A DNA stretch of 49,276 bases from Hymenobacter sp. (GTDB lineage Bacteria; Bacteroidota; Bacteroidia; Cytophagales; Hymenobacteraceae), in NCBI GenBank assembly GCA_028288445.1, contig JAQBNT010000155.1, positions 1 through 49,276 of the forward strand, given 5' to 3'. Positions 39,979 through 47,833 of the stretch are shown piece by piece. A model generated the notes under the pieces. It did not search any database, was not told the DNA's origin, and was given only the letters and a program-made list of their open reading frames with translations. Every line of letters begins with the position of its first letter. Position 1 is the first letter of the stretch. A program made the position numbers and the translations under genes.

Positions 39979-40698
39979 TTACTTCTTCGCAAAGCCCTGC
40001 GCCGTCAGTTTCAACTGGCCCAAATCGAGGCCGTAACTGCTGCGGAAATTCTGGGCCACGCTGCTACGGTAGGCGGGGAAGGCGTTTTGCTTGATGGCCG
40101 ACTGCCAGCCCCCTTGCAGGATGACGGTTTGCAGCTTCAACTCCTCGCCAAATTTGGCGGCAGCCAGTGGGTCGTCGGGCCGCAGGTTGGGATTATTGGC
40201 CAGAATCCCGGCTACCTGTGTGCGTACACCCCGCGCCAGCGTGGGCGAGATGGTCTTTTCATCCTGAATGTTGTGGACGATGGCGTAGCCCATCAGGAGA
40301 TATCCGGCCATGGCGTCGGCTGCATCGGTGGCGCGCAGGCCGGTTCCTTTGATGATTTCGGCGTAGGTCTGGTCGTAGTCGTACTTGCCGGGGCCGAAGG
40401 CGGTATTGAGCACGCGGGCCCCCTCGGGGTTGGTGGATTTCAGCTTTTCTACGGCCCGCTCCACGGTTTGCTCGCGCATGGCGGGCGAGGGGCGGTAGGC
40501 ATAGGCGGGCGCGGCGGCAGCGGTGCCGTGGCTGCCTTTGGCCGCTGCCGCACGTTTTTCCAGGTCGTATTGCACCGCCGCACCGCCGGTCCAGCCGGTC
40601 ATCAGCGTCATGTCGAGGGCCGGGCCTACCTGGCCGTAGCTTCGGGAAGTAGTGCCGAGCAGCAATGCGCCGCCGAGCACAAGCGGAAAGATTTTCAT
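39979..40698 (-). CDS. Secreted protein of unknown function (DUF6683-like)
   Basis: This 239-residue exported protein has signal peptide MKIFPLVLGGALLLGTTSRSYGQ. Recognisable parts are YRPSPAMREQTVERAVEKLKSTNPEGARVL, YDQTYAEIIKGTGLRATDAADAMAGYLLMGYAIVHN and the long helical end. The layout resembles DUF6683 proteins of Bacteroidota, but I am not certain. The start is at the signal peptide; the frame to 40896 has no support upstream. It is convergent with the preceding gene across the palindrome. Confidence 0.7.
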   Translation of the reverse strand: MKIFPLVLGGALLLGTTSRSYGQVGPALDMTLMTGWTGGAAVQYDLEKRAAAAKGSHGTAAAAPAYAYRPSPAMREQTVERAVEKLKSTNPEGARVLNTAFGPGKYDYDQTYAEIIKGTGLRATDAADAMAGYLLMGYAIVHNIQDEKTISPTLARGVRTQVAGILANNPNLRPDDPLAAAKFGEELKLQTVILQGGWQSAIKQNAFPAYRSSVAQNFRSSYGLDLGQLKLTAQGFAKK

Positions 40699-40859
40699 GC
40701 AGCAAGCGGGCCCCAGGGCCGCGTTGGTGAACGGATTGCCTACGGTGACGGCCGCACGTAGGTTGAATTGTCCCGCAGTGCGCCCTTCGCTGGCGCGGTA
40801 GGGAGGGCCGGTTTCCCTACATGACTGATACAAGTTGCGCGGCGTTAAACCCGCAGCAA

Positions 40860-41140
40860 TAGCAGCGAGTAGATGCGTAATTATTGCGAAACACAAAGCG
40901 CTGAATATTCAATAAATAATTAAAGGAATGCTAATTATTATTGCGTAAAAATTATTAATCAGCAGATAATCTGTTTATTGTTGCTAAAAATTAAGAAAAA
41001 TAACACGCGCTATTAGCCGCTCATTTTCAACCATTCAGGTGCTGAATCTGTCGATTGAAAGAAAGGGCTGGTCGATAAAATCAGCAACGCGGGTAATAAT
41101 TTCCCCGTTTCCAGAGTTAGTAATTCAGTAGCAAGCCGCT
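40860..41140. promoter_or_regulatory. AT-rich divergent regulatory gap
   Basis: The 492-bp gap 40699-41190 between divergent genes turns very AT-rich between about 40870 and 41020 (many TAATTATT, AAAAATTA words), while the genome around it is GC-rich. It may bind nucleoid proteins or carry promoters in both directions. No gene was found. The function is inferred from position and composition only. Confidence 0.4.
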
Positions 41141-41190
41141 ACCGCTGGCGCAAAACGCCCAGTGCACGTACCACCATTACCACCTTTTTT

Positions 41191-41460
41191 ATGCTGCGTA
41201 CCGCCCTGTTATTTTTCTGCATGTTGGGGTTTTTAGCCTCCGAATCTTACGCTGCGCCGGCCACCTCGGCCACGTCGCGGCCCATTCACCGGCGCAAGCC
41301 CACGGCCGGCAACTACGTGCCGGTGTACCGCTACTATCGCGGCCACAGCAACCAGAAGAGCGGCTTCTTCGGCCTGTTCAAGCACCGTTCCAAGGCCGCC
41401 AAGCGGCATAGCTCGGCTCCGCGCGTAGCACGGGGAGGCCGGCCGCACCGCACCATGTAG
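41191..41460 (+). CDS. Small secreted basic protein
   Basis: This 89-residue protein has a signal peptide (MLRTALLFFCMLGFLASESYA) and a very basic mature part (PIHRRKPTAGNYVPVYRYYRGHSNQKSGFFGLFKHRSKAAKRHSS). I do not recognise a family. The YxPVYRYYRGH and GFFGLFKH stretches look conserved-type rather than random. An excellent terminator follows 30 bp after the stop, which supports a real gene. Confidence 0.65.
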   Translation: MLRTALLFFCMLGFLASESYAAPATSATSRPIHRRKPTAGNYVPVYRYYRGHSNQKSGFFGLFKHRSKAAKRHSSAPRVARGGRPHRTM

Positions 41461-41490
41461 CGCACGGCCCGTCCGAGACACGACATCAAT

Positions 41491-41531
41491 ACGAAAGGCT
41501 ACTCCTGCATCAGGAGTAGCCTTTCGTTTTT
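41491..41531 (+). terminator. Strong terminator
   Basis: ACGAAAGGCTACTCCTG (41491-41507) pairs perfectly over 17 bp with 41511-41527 around CAT, followed by TTTTT. It ends the small basic protein gene. Confidence 0.92.
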
Positions 41532-41572
41532 CAGGGCCTGCGCCCCGGCGGCACCGAGGGACGCAAGGCCCC

Positions 41573-41614
41573 AAAAAGCAACGCCCCGACCAGCCGGCCG
41601 GGGCGTTGCTTTTT
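41573..41614. terminator. Bidirectional terminator
   Basis: AAAAAGCAACGCCCCG (41573-41588) pairs perfectly with 41599-41614 around a 10-nt loop. On the minus strand it lies just after the Spy-like gene's stop. Confidence 0.85.
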
Positions 41615-41631
41615 CAGCTGTTGAAGCCGGC

Positions 41632-42123
41632 TTACTTGTCGGCTTTCACTTTGATTTTGTCGCCATCGGTCGATTTGGCTTTCATTTTCTTCACATCGGA
41701 GGTGCCCATGCCCATGCCGGGGCCACCGCCGCGGTTCATGCGGTCGGCTTGCATGGTGGTGTACTTGGTGTACTGGTCGGCGGTCAGCACTTCCTTGAAC
41801 TGGGCGTCGTATTTGGCGCGGCCGGCTTGCATCTGCTCGCGCATCTGGTCGCGGTTGCTGGCGTCGCGGCCCTGGCCACGCATGGCCTGCATTTCCTGGC
41901 CGCGGGCCAGCAAAATCTGCTGCACTTTGGCGGTCTGGTCGGCGTTCAGGCCCAGCTCCTGGGTCATGCGCTCGGCCTGGCGCTTGGCCATTTCATCGGG
42001 ATTGCCTTGCATGCGGCCCCGGCCCTGCATGGTGCCGGCGGCGTCGGGGGCGGTGGTTTGGGCGGCGGCGGTGCCTACGGTGAGGGCACAGACGGCCAGC
42101 AGGGGAAACAGAAACTTTTTCAT
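41632..42123 (-). CDS. Spy/CpxP-like periplasmic protein (DUF4890-type)
   Basis: This 163-residue exported protein has signal peptide MKKFLFPLLAVCALTVGTAAAQ. The mature part is helical and charged, with two LTxxQ-like motifs: LGLNADQTAKVQQILLARGQEM and VLTADQYTKYTTMQADRM. Basic, methionine-rich segments (MQGRGRMQGNPDEMAKRQAERM) are typical of Spy-type chaperones. The C-terminus GMGTSDVKKMKAKSTDGDKIKVKADK is basic and disordered. It is probably an envelope-stress or metal-responsive chaperone; the role is inferred from family resemblance. The start at 42123 fits the signal peptide. Confidence 0.8.
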   Translation of the reverse strand: MKKFLFPLLAVCALTVGTAAAQTTAPDAAGTMQGRGRMQGNPDEMAKRQAERMTQELGLNADQTAKVQQILLARGQEMQAMRGQGRDASNRDQMREQMQAGRAKYDAQFKEVLTADQYTKYTTMQADRMNRGGGPGMGMGTSDVKKMKAKSTDGDKIKVKADK

Positions 42124-42239
42124 CGGATTAATTAAGAAGTGAGCGTGGGAAAAAAGGGGAATGATGGCGGCCGAGGCACTTGCCAAAAGCCCCGCTCTGG
42201 ATAACGGAACGAGGCTTCTGGCTGGCAAGTTGCGGGGGC

Positions 42240-42659
42240 TTAGCGGTGGTCGTCCCGGCGGTCGTTTTTGTGGGTGGCTTCCCAGCGGGCACGTTCCTCG
42301 GGCGTCACGCGGTGGTTTTTGTCGAAGCCGTAGTTGTTGTCTTTGCCGTCTTTGCGGTCGTCCTTCCGGTCGTCTTTGTAGTCCTTGCGGTCGTCTTTCC
42401 GGTCATCCTTGCGGTCTTTGCGGTCGTCTTTCCGGTCGTTTTTGTGGGCTTCTTCCCAACGCTTGCGCTCATCGGGCGATACTTTGTGCTTCTTATCGAA
42501 GCCGTAGTTGAAATCCTTGTCGTTGCGGTCGTTGAACCGGTCGTTGGGGTTTTGCTGCGTGGGGCGGCCGTCGTGGCCGAAAGCAGCCGGAGCGGCTGCG
42601 AAAGAAGTGGTGGCCAGTAAGCTGGCGGCGGCGAGGATGGAAAAAAACGAAGATTTCAT
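42240..42659 (-). CDS. Secreted Asp/Lys/Arg repeat protein, copy 1
   Basis: This 139-residue exported protein has signal peptide MKSSFFSILAAASLLATTSFAA. Two copies of a module, FNYGFDKKHKVSPDERKRWEEAHKND (about 50-75) and NNYGFDKNHRVTPEERARWEATHKND (about 108-133), flank a low-complexity KDDRKD repeat. The module recurs in the neighbouring gene as FNYGYDRNHRV. I do not recognise a named family. The extreme charge suggests a disordered or cation-binding secreted protein. The DNA under the KDDRKD part is a short tandem repeat. Confidence 0.75.
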   Translation of the reverse strand: MKSSFFSILAAASLLATTSFAAAPAAFGHDGRPTQQNPNDRFNDRNDKDFNYGFDKKHKVSPDERKRWEEAHKNDRKDDRKDRKDDRKDDRKDYKDDRKDDRKDGKDNNYGFDKNHRVTPEERARWEATHKNDRRDDHR

Positions 42660-42922
42660 GGCTGCGAAGCGAGTGATGGGTGAAAAAATGGTTTGGTGAA
42701 TTGGGGGTGTAAAGCGGAACTGTCAGGTTTCAGGCAGTTGAAAATCAGCGGCGGAAGCCAACTCAGTCTATCGGGGGAGTGCAAACCTGCGGCCGAAAGC
42801 AGGCCAGAAAAAATAAGGTGGACCAAGCGGGCCTTCGCATCGACCAGGTGGGCAAACCATCGGACGAGCTTAGGAAAAGGGCCGGCCCCACCCAAGCGGT
42901 TGGAGAGGCCGGCCGGGCTTCC

Positions 42923-43327
42923 TTAGCGGCGGCCGTCGTAGCGGTGGGCAGATTCCCAGCGGGCGCGCTCCTGGGCCGATACGCGGTGGTTACGGTCGTA
43001 GCCGTAGTTGAAAGCGGGGTTGTTGCGGTCGTCTTTGGCATCGCGGCGGGCATCGCGCAGGTCGCCTTTGGCGTCGCGCAGGTCGGATTTAGCTTCGCGG
43101 ATGTCATTTTTGGCGTCGCGGCGGTCGTCCTTGCGGTCATTCTTGTGGGCGGCTTCCCAGCGAGCCCGCTCGTAGTCGGTTACGCGGTGGTTGCGGTCGT
43201 AGCCGTAGTTGAAGTCTTTGCTGTTGCGGTCGTCGTAGCGGTGGTCGAAGGGGCCGGCTGCGGCGAAAGAAGCGGTTGAAGTGAAGAGGGCCGCGGCGGC
43301 GATGATGGAAAACAAGGAAGCTTTCAT
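42923..43327 (-). CDS. Secreted Asp/Lys/Arg repeat protein, copy 2
   Basis: This 134-residue paralogue of the preceding protein has signal peptide MKASLFSIIAAAALFTSTASFAA. Modules FNYGYDRNHRVTDYERARWEAAHKND (about 39-64) and FNYGYDRNHRVSAQERARWESAHRYD (about 106-131) flank a middle of DIREAKSDLRDAKGDLRDARRD heptad-like repeats. The pair arose by tandem duplication; linkers diverged in sequence but kept length and charge. The start at 43327 places the signal peptide correctly. The two genes are 263 bp apart, and that gap contains no recognised feature. Confidence 0.75.
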   Translation of the reverse strand: MKASLFSIIAAAALFTSTASFAAAGPFDHRYDDRNSKDFNYGYDRNHRVTDYERARWEAAHKNDRKDDRRDAKNDIREAKSDLRDAKGDLRDARRDAKDDRNNPAFNYGYDRNHRVSAQERARWESAHRYDGRR

Positions 43328-43551
43328 GGTTTCTACGTGAAGAGGAATGGAAAATGGAGGGAAAGCGTTGGGCCCGGTTGCTGCAGGCAGCGGGCTTTGG
43401 AATGTGAGAATCGACTCATCCTGCCAGGGTATTTGCAAACCCCCGGCCACATCCCGCCCGGAAATAAAAAGGTGGACGGACGGGCCGGAAACCCCGACCA
43501 GACCGCCCACTTCCCGGACTTAGAACCGTATTTAAACAGGCCAGAAATGGC

Positions 43552-43623
43552 CATTCCGACGCAGGAAGCATCTGAGTAGAGCCGTTCTTACAGCGTTACT
43601 CAGATGCTTCCTGCGTCGGAATG
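43552..43623. repeat. Intergenic palindrome, REP-like family A (27-bp perfect arms)
   Basis: CATTCCGACGCAGGAAGC... (43552-43578) is perfectly inverted at 43597-43623 around an 18-bp loop. It shares GAAGCATCT with family A but differs in the outer part. It lies in the 307-bp gap 43328-43634, where nothing else was seen. Confidence 0.9.
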
Positions 43624-43634
43624 ACAGCTTACTG

Positions 43635-43937
43635 CTACTCCACCAGTCCCAGCGTGCGGGTCAGCTTGTTCTTCGGAATGGTGAAACGAAGGCTCTGGTC
43701 GCCTTTTTTCGACCGTTCGCGGCGTCGGTCCATCAGCGCCTTCACCTTGTTCTCGTCCTCGTTGCGCGAAAACAACACACTCGCCGCATCCGCAATCAGC
43801 GACACGGCGCGCGGCACCGGCACGCTTACCTGCTCATAGTCAGGGTCGGACGGTGGCGGCGGCTGGGTCTGGGCCAGCGCCCCACCGGCCTGCAGCAGCA
43901 GAAACGGGAGCAGAAGGGGTAGTTTCCTGAGCAACAT
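43635..43937 (-). CDS. Small secreted protein of unknown function
   Basis: This 100-residue protein has signal peptide MLLRKLPLLLPFLLLQAGGALAQ. The mature part contains a short proline run, VPVPRAVSLIADAASVLFSRNEDENKVKALMDRRRERSKKGDQSLRFTIPKNKLTRTL. I do not recognise a family. The start is set at the signal peptide; the longer frame to 43970 has no support. A family A palindrome lies just after its stop. Confidence 0.6.
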   Translation of the reverse strand: MLLRKLPLLLPFLLLQAGGALAQTQPPPPSDPDYEQVSVPVPRAVSLIADAASVLFSRNEDENKVKALMDRRRERSKKGDQSLRFTIPKNKLTRTLGLVE

Positions 43938-43990
43938 GGGCAGCGGATGGACACTGCAAAGATGCCGCAAAATACCCCGCCGTTGCCCGG

Positions 43991-44848
43991 CTACCCCAGT
44001 TTTTCCTTGAATAATCGCAAGGTGCGGTCCCAGGCCAGCCTGGCGGCCTCGGCGTTGTAGCGGGCGGGGGAGGTGTCGTTGTTGAAGGCGTGGTTCACCC
44101 CCTCGTACACATACAGCTCATACTTGGTGCCAGCAGCTTTCAGGGCTGCTTCGTAGGCCGGAATGCCGGCGTTGATGCGTTGGTCGAGGCCGCCGTAGTG
44201 CAGCATCACGGCGGCTTTTATCTGGGGCACGTCTTCGGCTTTGGGCTGCTGGCCGTAGTAGGCCACGGCGGCGTTCAGCCTGGGGTCGTGCACGGCCAGC
44301 TGGTTGGCCAGGCCGCCGCCCCAGCAGAAGCCCACCGCGCCGGTGCGGCCGGTGCAATCGGGCCGGGCGCGCAGGTATTCCAGCGCTTTCAAATAGTTAT
44401 TAAGGTTTTTCGCCGGGTCGAGCTGGCCAATGAGCTCGCGGCCCTTGTCCTCGTCGGCCGGCGTGCCGCCCACCACCGACAGCGCATCCACGCCCAGCGC
44501 CAGGTAGCCGGCCTGGGCCACGCGCCGCGTCACGTCCCTGATGTGCGGCGTCAGCCCCCGGTTTTCGTGGATTACCACCACCGCGCCGCGCTTCTGGCGG
44601 CCCTTGGGGTGCACCAGGTAGCCGCGCACGGGGCTGCCATCACCAATCCAGGTCACTTCCTCGGCTTCCAAATCATCGGTCCCGGGCGCGATGGTAGCGG
44701 CCGCCGCGTAGCCCGGCTCCAGCGCCGAAAGCGCTGTGAGGGCCAAGGCCGTGCCGCCGGCCAGCTTTATGAGCCGGTCCATAAATTCTTTGCGGGTGAG
44801 CGGGGCGTGGGTGTACTCGTCGAAAAGGTTGATGATGCGCTGGTCCAT
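43991..44848 (-). CDS. Dienelactone hydrolase family protein
   Basis: This 285-residue alpha/beta hydrolase has an N-terminal hydrophobic segment (about 27-50) preceded by TRKEFMDRLIK, suggesting export. The catalytic residues are Cys175 in GAVGFCWGGG, Asp222 in HYGGLDQRI and His253 in VNHAFNND, with Glu95 in IHENRGL, the dienelactone-hydrolase arrangement. It cleaves lactone or ester bonds; the natural substrate is not clear. The cupin gene lies 31 bp upstream on the same strand, so the two probably form an operon. Confidence 0.93.
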   Translation of the reverse strand: MDQRIINLFDEYTHAPLTRKEFMDRLIKLAGGTALALTALSALEPGYAAAATIAPGTDDLEAEEVTWIGDGSPVRGYLVHPKGRQKRGAVVVIHENRGLTPHIRDVTRRVAQAGYLALGVDALSVVGGTPADEDKGRELIGQLDPAKNLNNYLKALEYLRARPDCTGRTGAVGFCWGGGLANQLAVHDPRLNAAVAYYGQQPKAEDVPQIKAAVMLHYGGLDQRINAGIPAYEAALKAAGTKYELYVYEGVNHAFNNDTSPARYNAEAARLAWDRTLRLFKEKLG

Positions 44849-44879
44849 GAGGCTAAATACAAAGGGTTTACAAATGGCT

Positions 44880-45251
44880 CTATTCATCTTCGCGGTGCAC
44901 CGTGTCAGGGCTGAACGCCGGCACACAAATCGACCAATACTCACACTCCGCATCAAACGGGTTGGAGTAGCGCACCCGCGCACCGCCCTTAATCAGCAGG
45001 GCCTGTCCGGCCTGTAATTCCACTACGTCGCCATCGATTTCAAACCGCTTACGGCCGCGCACCACGATGGTAATTTCGTCAAACGTGGGCGTCTGGTGGG
45101 GCTCGCTCCAGTGCGGCGGGGCCACCATATGGGCCAGGCTGTAGGCCGTAGTGCCGGTGCTGGCCCCGCCCACATGCTCTTCAATGAGCTTGCCATCGGT
45201 GGTGGGCACTACAAAAGGAGCGGGGTTGAGGACGTAGCGTTTTTCGGACAT
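44880..45251 (-). CDS. Small cupin-domain protein
   Basis: This 123-residue single-cupin protein has metal-site residues in PPHWSEPHQTPTFDEITIVVRGRKRFEIDG and the second motif around LQAGQALLIKGGARVRYSNPFDAECEYWSICVPAF. It is likely a small-molecule binding or isomerase-type cupin. It sits directly upstream of the dienelactone hydrolase gene and probably works in the same pathway, an inference from spacing only. Upstream lies a diverged family A palindrome. Confidence 0.88.
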   Translation of the reverse strand: MSEKRYVLNPAPFVVPTTDGKLIEEHVGGASTGTTAYSLAHMVAPPHWSEPHQTPTFDEITIVVRGRKRFEIDGDVVELQAGQALLIKGGARVRYSNPFDAECEYWSICVPAFSPDTVHREDE

Positions 45252-45293
45252 TTTGGGGGAATGGGAATGAGAGAATGAAGATTTGGAGTGTCA

Positions 45294-45415
45294 TGCAGAG
45301 CATTCTGCGCATCAAGCAGAGACGAAGCATCTTTACTGAAGTCACTAACTCAATCGTTGAATAAAAGACTTAGTAGTAGCGGGCAAAATGCTTTGCTGCG
45401 CTCTGCATCACGTTC
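45294..45415. repeat. Diverged intergenic palindrome, REP-like family A
   Basis: GTCATGCAGAGC ... GAAGCATCTTTA on the left is imperfectly inverted as AAATGCTTTGCTGCGCTCTGCATCACG on the right (about 45294-45335 / 45388-45415). Several indels and changes separate the arms, so this is an old copy of the element at 39823. Confidence 0.65.
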
Positions 45416-45436
45416 GACCACGACTGAGTTCTAATG

Positions 45437-46375
45437 TTACGGCTTCAGCTTCTCCAGCAACTCAAAAAGCCGCGAATTGTATTTCCAAACAAAGAAATAC
45501 GGCGTCTGCACCGCCCCGAAGCGCACGCGTATCCGTTCCACGCCCGGCAGCATGCTGCCTTCAAAGTCGAAGCAATCCAGATTCAATACTTCGCTGGCGT
45601 AGCGAATGCATTCCCAAGCCAGCAGCACGCCCGCGCCGCTGGCGCGCAGGGCAGGGTCGTCGCCGGCCAGCAGGAAGTAGGCCGTGGTGGCATCCCAAAT
45701 CAAATACGCCACCGAATGCACACGGTCCTGCGCATCCACGGCAAAAAACAGCTGCCGGGCCTCGGCCGCTGCCAGCGCGGCATCGAGCCGCCGGAACTGC
45801 GCGGCTGAATACGGAGCAGGCAAGCCTTGGCGGGTAAAGCTGAGCAGATTGACGCGGTAAAACTCGTCGAGCGGCAGGTCATGCACCACGCGCACCGTCT
45901 GGCGGGCCAGCCGGATGTCGCGCCGAATGCCGGTGCCCAGGCCCGCTTCCACCCGCTGCAAATCGCGCAGCTGGTGCAGGCGGTAGGTGTAAAAAGTTGT
46001 CTGTCTATACTGTTCCCAGTAGAAGGGCAGCCAGTTGGTAGCAGTAGGGTAGAAGTTCTGCTTGAATGCCGCAATATCCGGCAGTTGCGCCAGCAGTGCC
46101 TTCAGCAGCTCGTGCTCCTTCGGCAGCCGGCCCCGGAATTCGGGCAGCACATAAGGCCCCAGCCATTTCACGAAGGGCGGCATCGTGACGTACCGAAACG
46201 GGCCTTTCTGCTTGACGAAATACGGCAGCGCCGCCACTACGCGACCTTTATCCTCGGCCAGCACCACGTCCCAGGTGCCGCCTTCGGCGCAGGCATCCAA
46301 GTACCACGGCTGGCTGAACACCGGCACGTCGGGTGCGGTGCGGCAGAAGTCGTGGTAGCGGGCTTTGGCAGACAT
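45437..46375 (-). CDS. GNAT/FemAB-like acyltransferase
   Basis: This is a 312-residue cytosolic protein. The N-terminal half (VPVFSQPWYLDACAEGGTWDVVLAEDKGRVVAALPYFVKQ) and the C-terminal acetyltransferase half (about 130-275: VVHDLPLDEFYRVNLLSFTRQGLPAPYSAAQFRRLDAAL... AGDDPALRASGAGVLLAWECIRYASEV... FDFEGSMLPGVERIRVRFG) match the BioF2-like Acetyltransf_6/FemAB group. Such enzymes add amino acids or acyl groups to peptidoglycan or polysaccharides; the substrate here is unknown. The Kazal lipoprotein gene starts upstream on the same strand, with its stop 12 bp away. Confidence 0.85.
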   Translation of the reverse strand: MSAKARYHDFCRTAPDVPVFSQPWYLDACAEGGTWDVVLAEDKGRVVAALPYFVKQKGPFRYVTMPPFVKWLGPYVLPEFRGRLPKEHELLKALLAQLPDIAAFKQNFYPTATNWLPFYWEQYRQTTFYTYRLHQLRDLQRVEAGLGTGIRRDIRLARQTVRVVHDLPLDEFYRVNLLSFTRQGLPAPYSAAQFRRLDAALAAAEARQLFFAVDAQDRVHSVAYLIWDATTAYFLLAGDDPALRASGAGVLLAWECIRYASEVLNLDCFDFEGSMLPGVERIRVRFGAVQTPYFFVWKYNSRLFELLEKLKP

Positions 46376-46387
46376 TAACTGGCGTAG

Positions 46388-46636
46388 CTACTTGGCCGGA
46401 GCCTCGGCGCAGGGGCCGGGCGTGGTGGTGCGTACGCCCGCGTTGGTGGCCGCGCAGGGGTTGGCGTAGGTCTTGCCGTCGCAGCCGCACACGGGGTTGT
46501 ATTCCATGGTGCAGATGCCCTGCGGGTTGATTTTGCTCGAGTCGATGCAGTCGGCGGTGGCCGTGGGCACGGCGTGGCGCTGGCAGGAAGCCGCGCTCAG
46601 CAGTAGGGCCGCGCCCCAAATCCAATGCTTTATCAT
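46388..46636 (-). CDS. Kazal-type serine protease inhibitor lipoprotein
   Basis: This 82-residue lipoprotein has lipobox SAASC (Cys18). Six further cysteines (30, 42, 50, 52, 61, 76) and the core CTMEYNPVCGCDGKTYANPC match the Kazal fold of ovomucoid domains (CTxEYxPxCGxD). By that alignment the P1 residue is Met44, which suggests inhibition of chymotrypsin-, elastase- or subtilisin-like proteases. It would sit at the cell surface or in the periplasm and protect the cell from own or foreign proteases. The start is set at MIKHWIWGAA for the lipobox. Confidence 0.9.
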   Translation of the reverse strand: MIKHWIWGAALLLSAASCQRHAVPTATADCIDSSKINPQGICTMEYNPVCGCDGKTYANPCAATNAGVRTTTPGPCAEAPAK

Positions 46637-46886
46637 AAGTGCCAGAAAGTAGGAGTGGGGCGAAGCTACACCGCCCGCCCGGGATTTGGCCCGACCCATA
46701 AACCCGGATATTGAGGAATCGGAATGTCCGCAGGAAAATTTGCCCTCAAGCTCAACCCCTGGCGGGGTGTTTCGTATAGTCAGCCAGAACCAAACGCCGC
46801 CGCAAACAAAACGCCTGGTTTTGAATTCGGCCCCGCGCTGCTCTACTCGAACTTTCACCCCAATTCACCCTTCATTACCCTACACC

Positions 46887-47324
46887 ATGTCGTATCACGA
46901 AGAAGACAACAACGCCGGTAAAATCCTTTTAGCTGCCCTCGCTGGCGCTGGTGCTGGCATCATTGCCGGTATGCTGCTGGCTCCCGATAAAGGTTCGGCC
47001 ACCCGCGAAAACTGGAAAGGTGCTGCCACCAAATACAGCGGCCAGCTCGGCGAACAAGCCTCGAAGCTGGGCTCCGACCTCGAAAATAAATTCAAAGAAT
47101 ACGCTGGTAAGCTCGAAGACCTCGGCGTAACCCTGCCCGGCAGCAGCCTGAAAATGAAAGGCAACTGGGACGACATCAAAGGCAAGCTGAAGCAACAATA
47201 CGCGCAGCTGACCGATGAGGACCTGACCTACGCCGAAGGCAAAGGCGACGAGCTGGTAGGCAAACTGCAAGACAAACTCGGCAAAGGCAAAGCCGAAATC
47301 ACTAAAATGCTGAACGACATGTAG
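46887..47324 (+). CDS. YtxH-like membrane protein fused to a CsbD-like domain
   Basis: This is a 145-residue protein. Residues about 8-40 are the YtxH segment (GKILLAALAGAGAGIIAGMLLAPDKGSATRE, one membrane helix). A helical stretch (about 45-85) follows. Residues about 89-143 (MKGNWDDIKGKLKQQYAQLTDEDLTYAEGKGDELVGKLQDKLG) match the CsbD general-stress family. Separate YtxH and CsbD proteins are common; the fusion is less so. It probably belongs to a stress response at the membrane. The start at 46887 fits the family. Confidence 0.85.
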   Translation: MSYHEEDNNAGKILLAALAGAGAGIIAGMLLAPDKGSATRENWKGAATKYSGQLGEQASKLGSDLENKFKEYAGKLEDLGVTLPGSSLKMKGNWDDIKGKLKQQYAQLTDEDLTYAEGKGDELVGKLQDKLGKGKAEITKMLNDM

Positions 47325-47347
47325 TCTGGCTTTCAGCCCGATTACTT

Positions 47348-47380
47348 AAAGCCCCGCGCCACAAGGTGCGGGGCTTTTTT
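47348..47380 (+). terminator. Terminator after the YtxH-CsbD gene
   Basis: AAAGCCCCGC (47348-47357) pairs with GCGGGGCTTT (47368-47377), followed by a T-run to 47380. Confidence 0.9.
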
Positions 47381-47449
47381 GTGGCCCCAACCAGCCGGGC
47401 CGCTTTCCCGTTAGGTAATAATCAGATTTCTCCATTTTCCTGCAAACTC

Positions 47450-47812
47450 ATGAAAGACGACAAAGGCAAAGTCATTTTCTCGCTCATCGCCGGGGCTACC
47501 GCCGGCATCGTGGCCGGCCTGCTGCTGGCCCCCGAAACCGGCGACGATACCCGCTCCAACCTGCGCAAGTCGGCCACCAAGTTTGGCGGCGACCTCAGCA
47601 AGCTGGTGAAGGACACCCTGGCCAAAGTGCAGGGCCAGGAAGCCCCCGGCCACACCAACCCCGATGCCGCCGTGAGCGAAGACAAGCAGGCCGCCGACCG
47701 CCTCCTAGAAGGCTTAGGCACCGGCACACCATCCACAGCCCACACCCACAACGAGGATAACACCGACTACGACGGCTTCGGCGACGACACTCGCCACCAG
47801 CCCAACCTATAA
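47450..47812 (+). CDS. YtxH-domain protein
   Basis: This 120-residue protein starts MKDDKGKVIFSLIAGATAGIVAGLLLAPETGDDTRSNLRKSATKFGGDLSKL, the YtxH pattern with one glycine-rich membrane helix (about 8-27) and the conserved LLAPxxG end. The C-terminal half is acidic and disordered, ending in HNEDNTDYDGFGDDTRHQPNL. It is the second YtxH gene in a row, without a CsbD part. It is likely part of the same stress-linked membrane group. A weak hairpin lies after the stop. Confidence 0.85.
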   Translation: MKDDKGKVIFSLIAGATAGIVAGLLLAPETGDDTRSNLRKSATKFGGDLSKLVKDTLAKVQGQEAPGHTNPDAAVSEDKQAADRLLEGLGTGTPSTAHTHNEDNTDYDGFGDDTRHQPNL

Positions 47813-47816
47813 GATG

Positions 47817-47833
47817 CCCGAATTTTATTCGGG
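47817..47833 (+). terminator. Weak hairpin after the YtxH gene
   Basis: CCCGAAT/ATTCGGG with a TTT loop lies just behind the stop codon, but no T-tract follows. The remaining gap to the next terminator (47834-48032) holds nothing recognisable. Confidence 0.4.
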
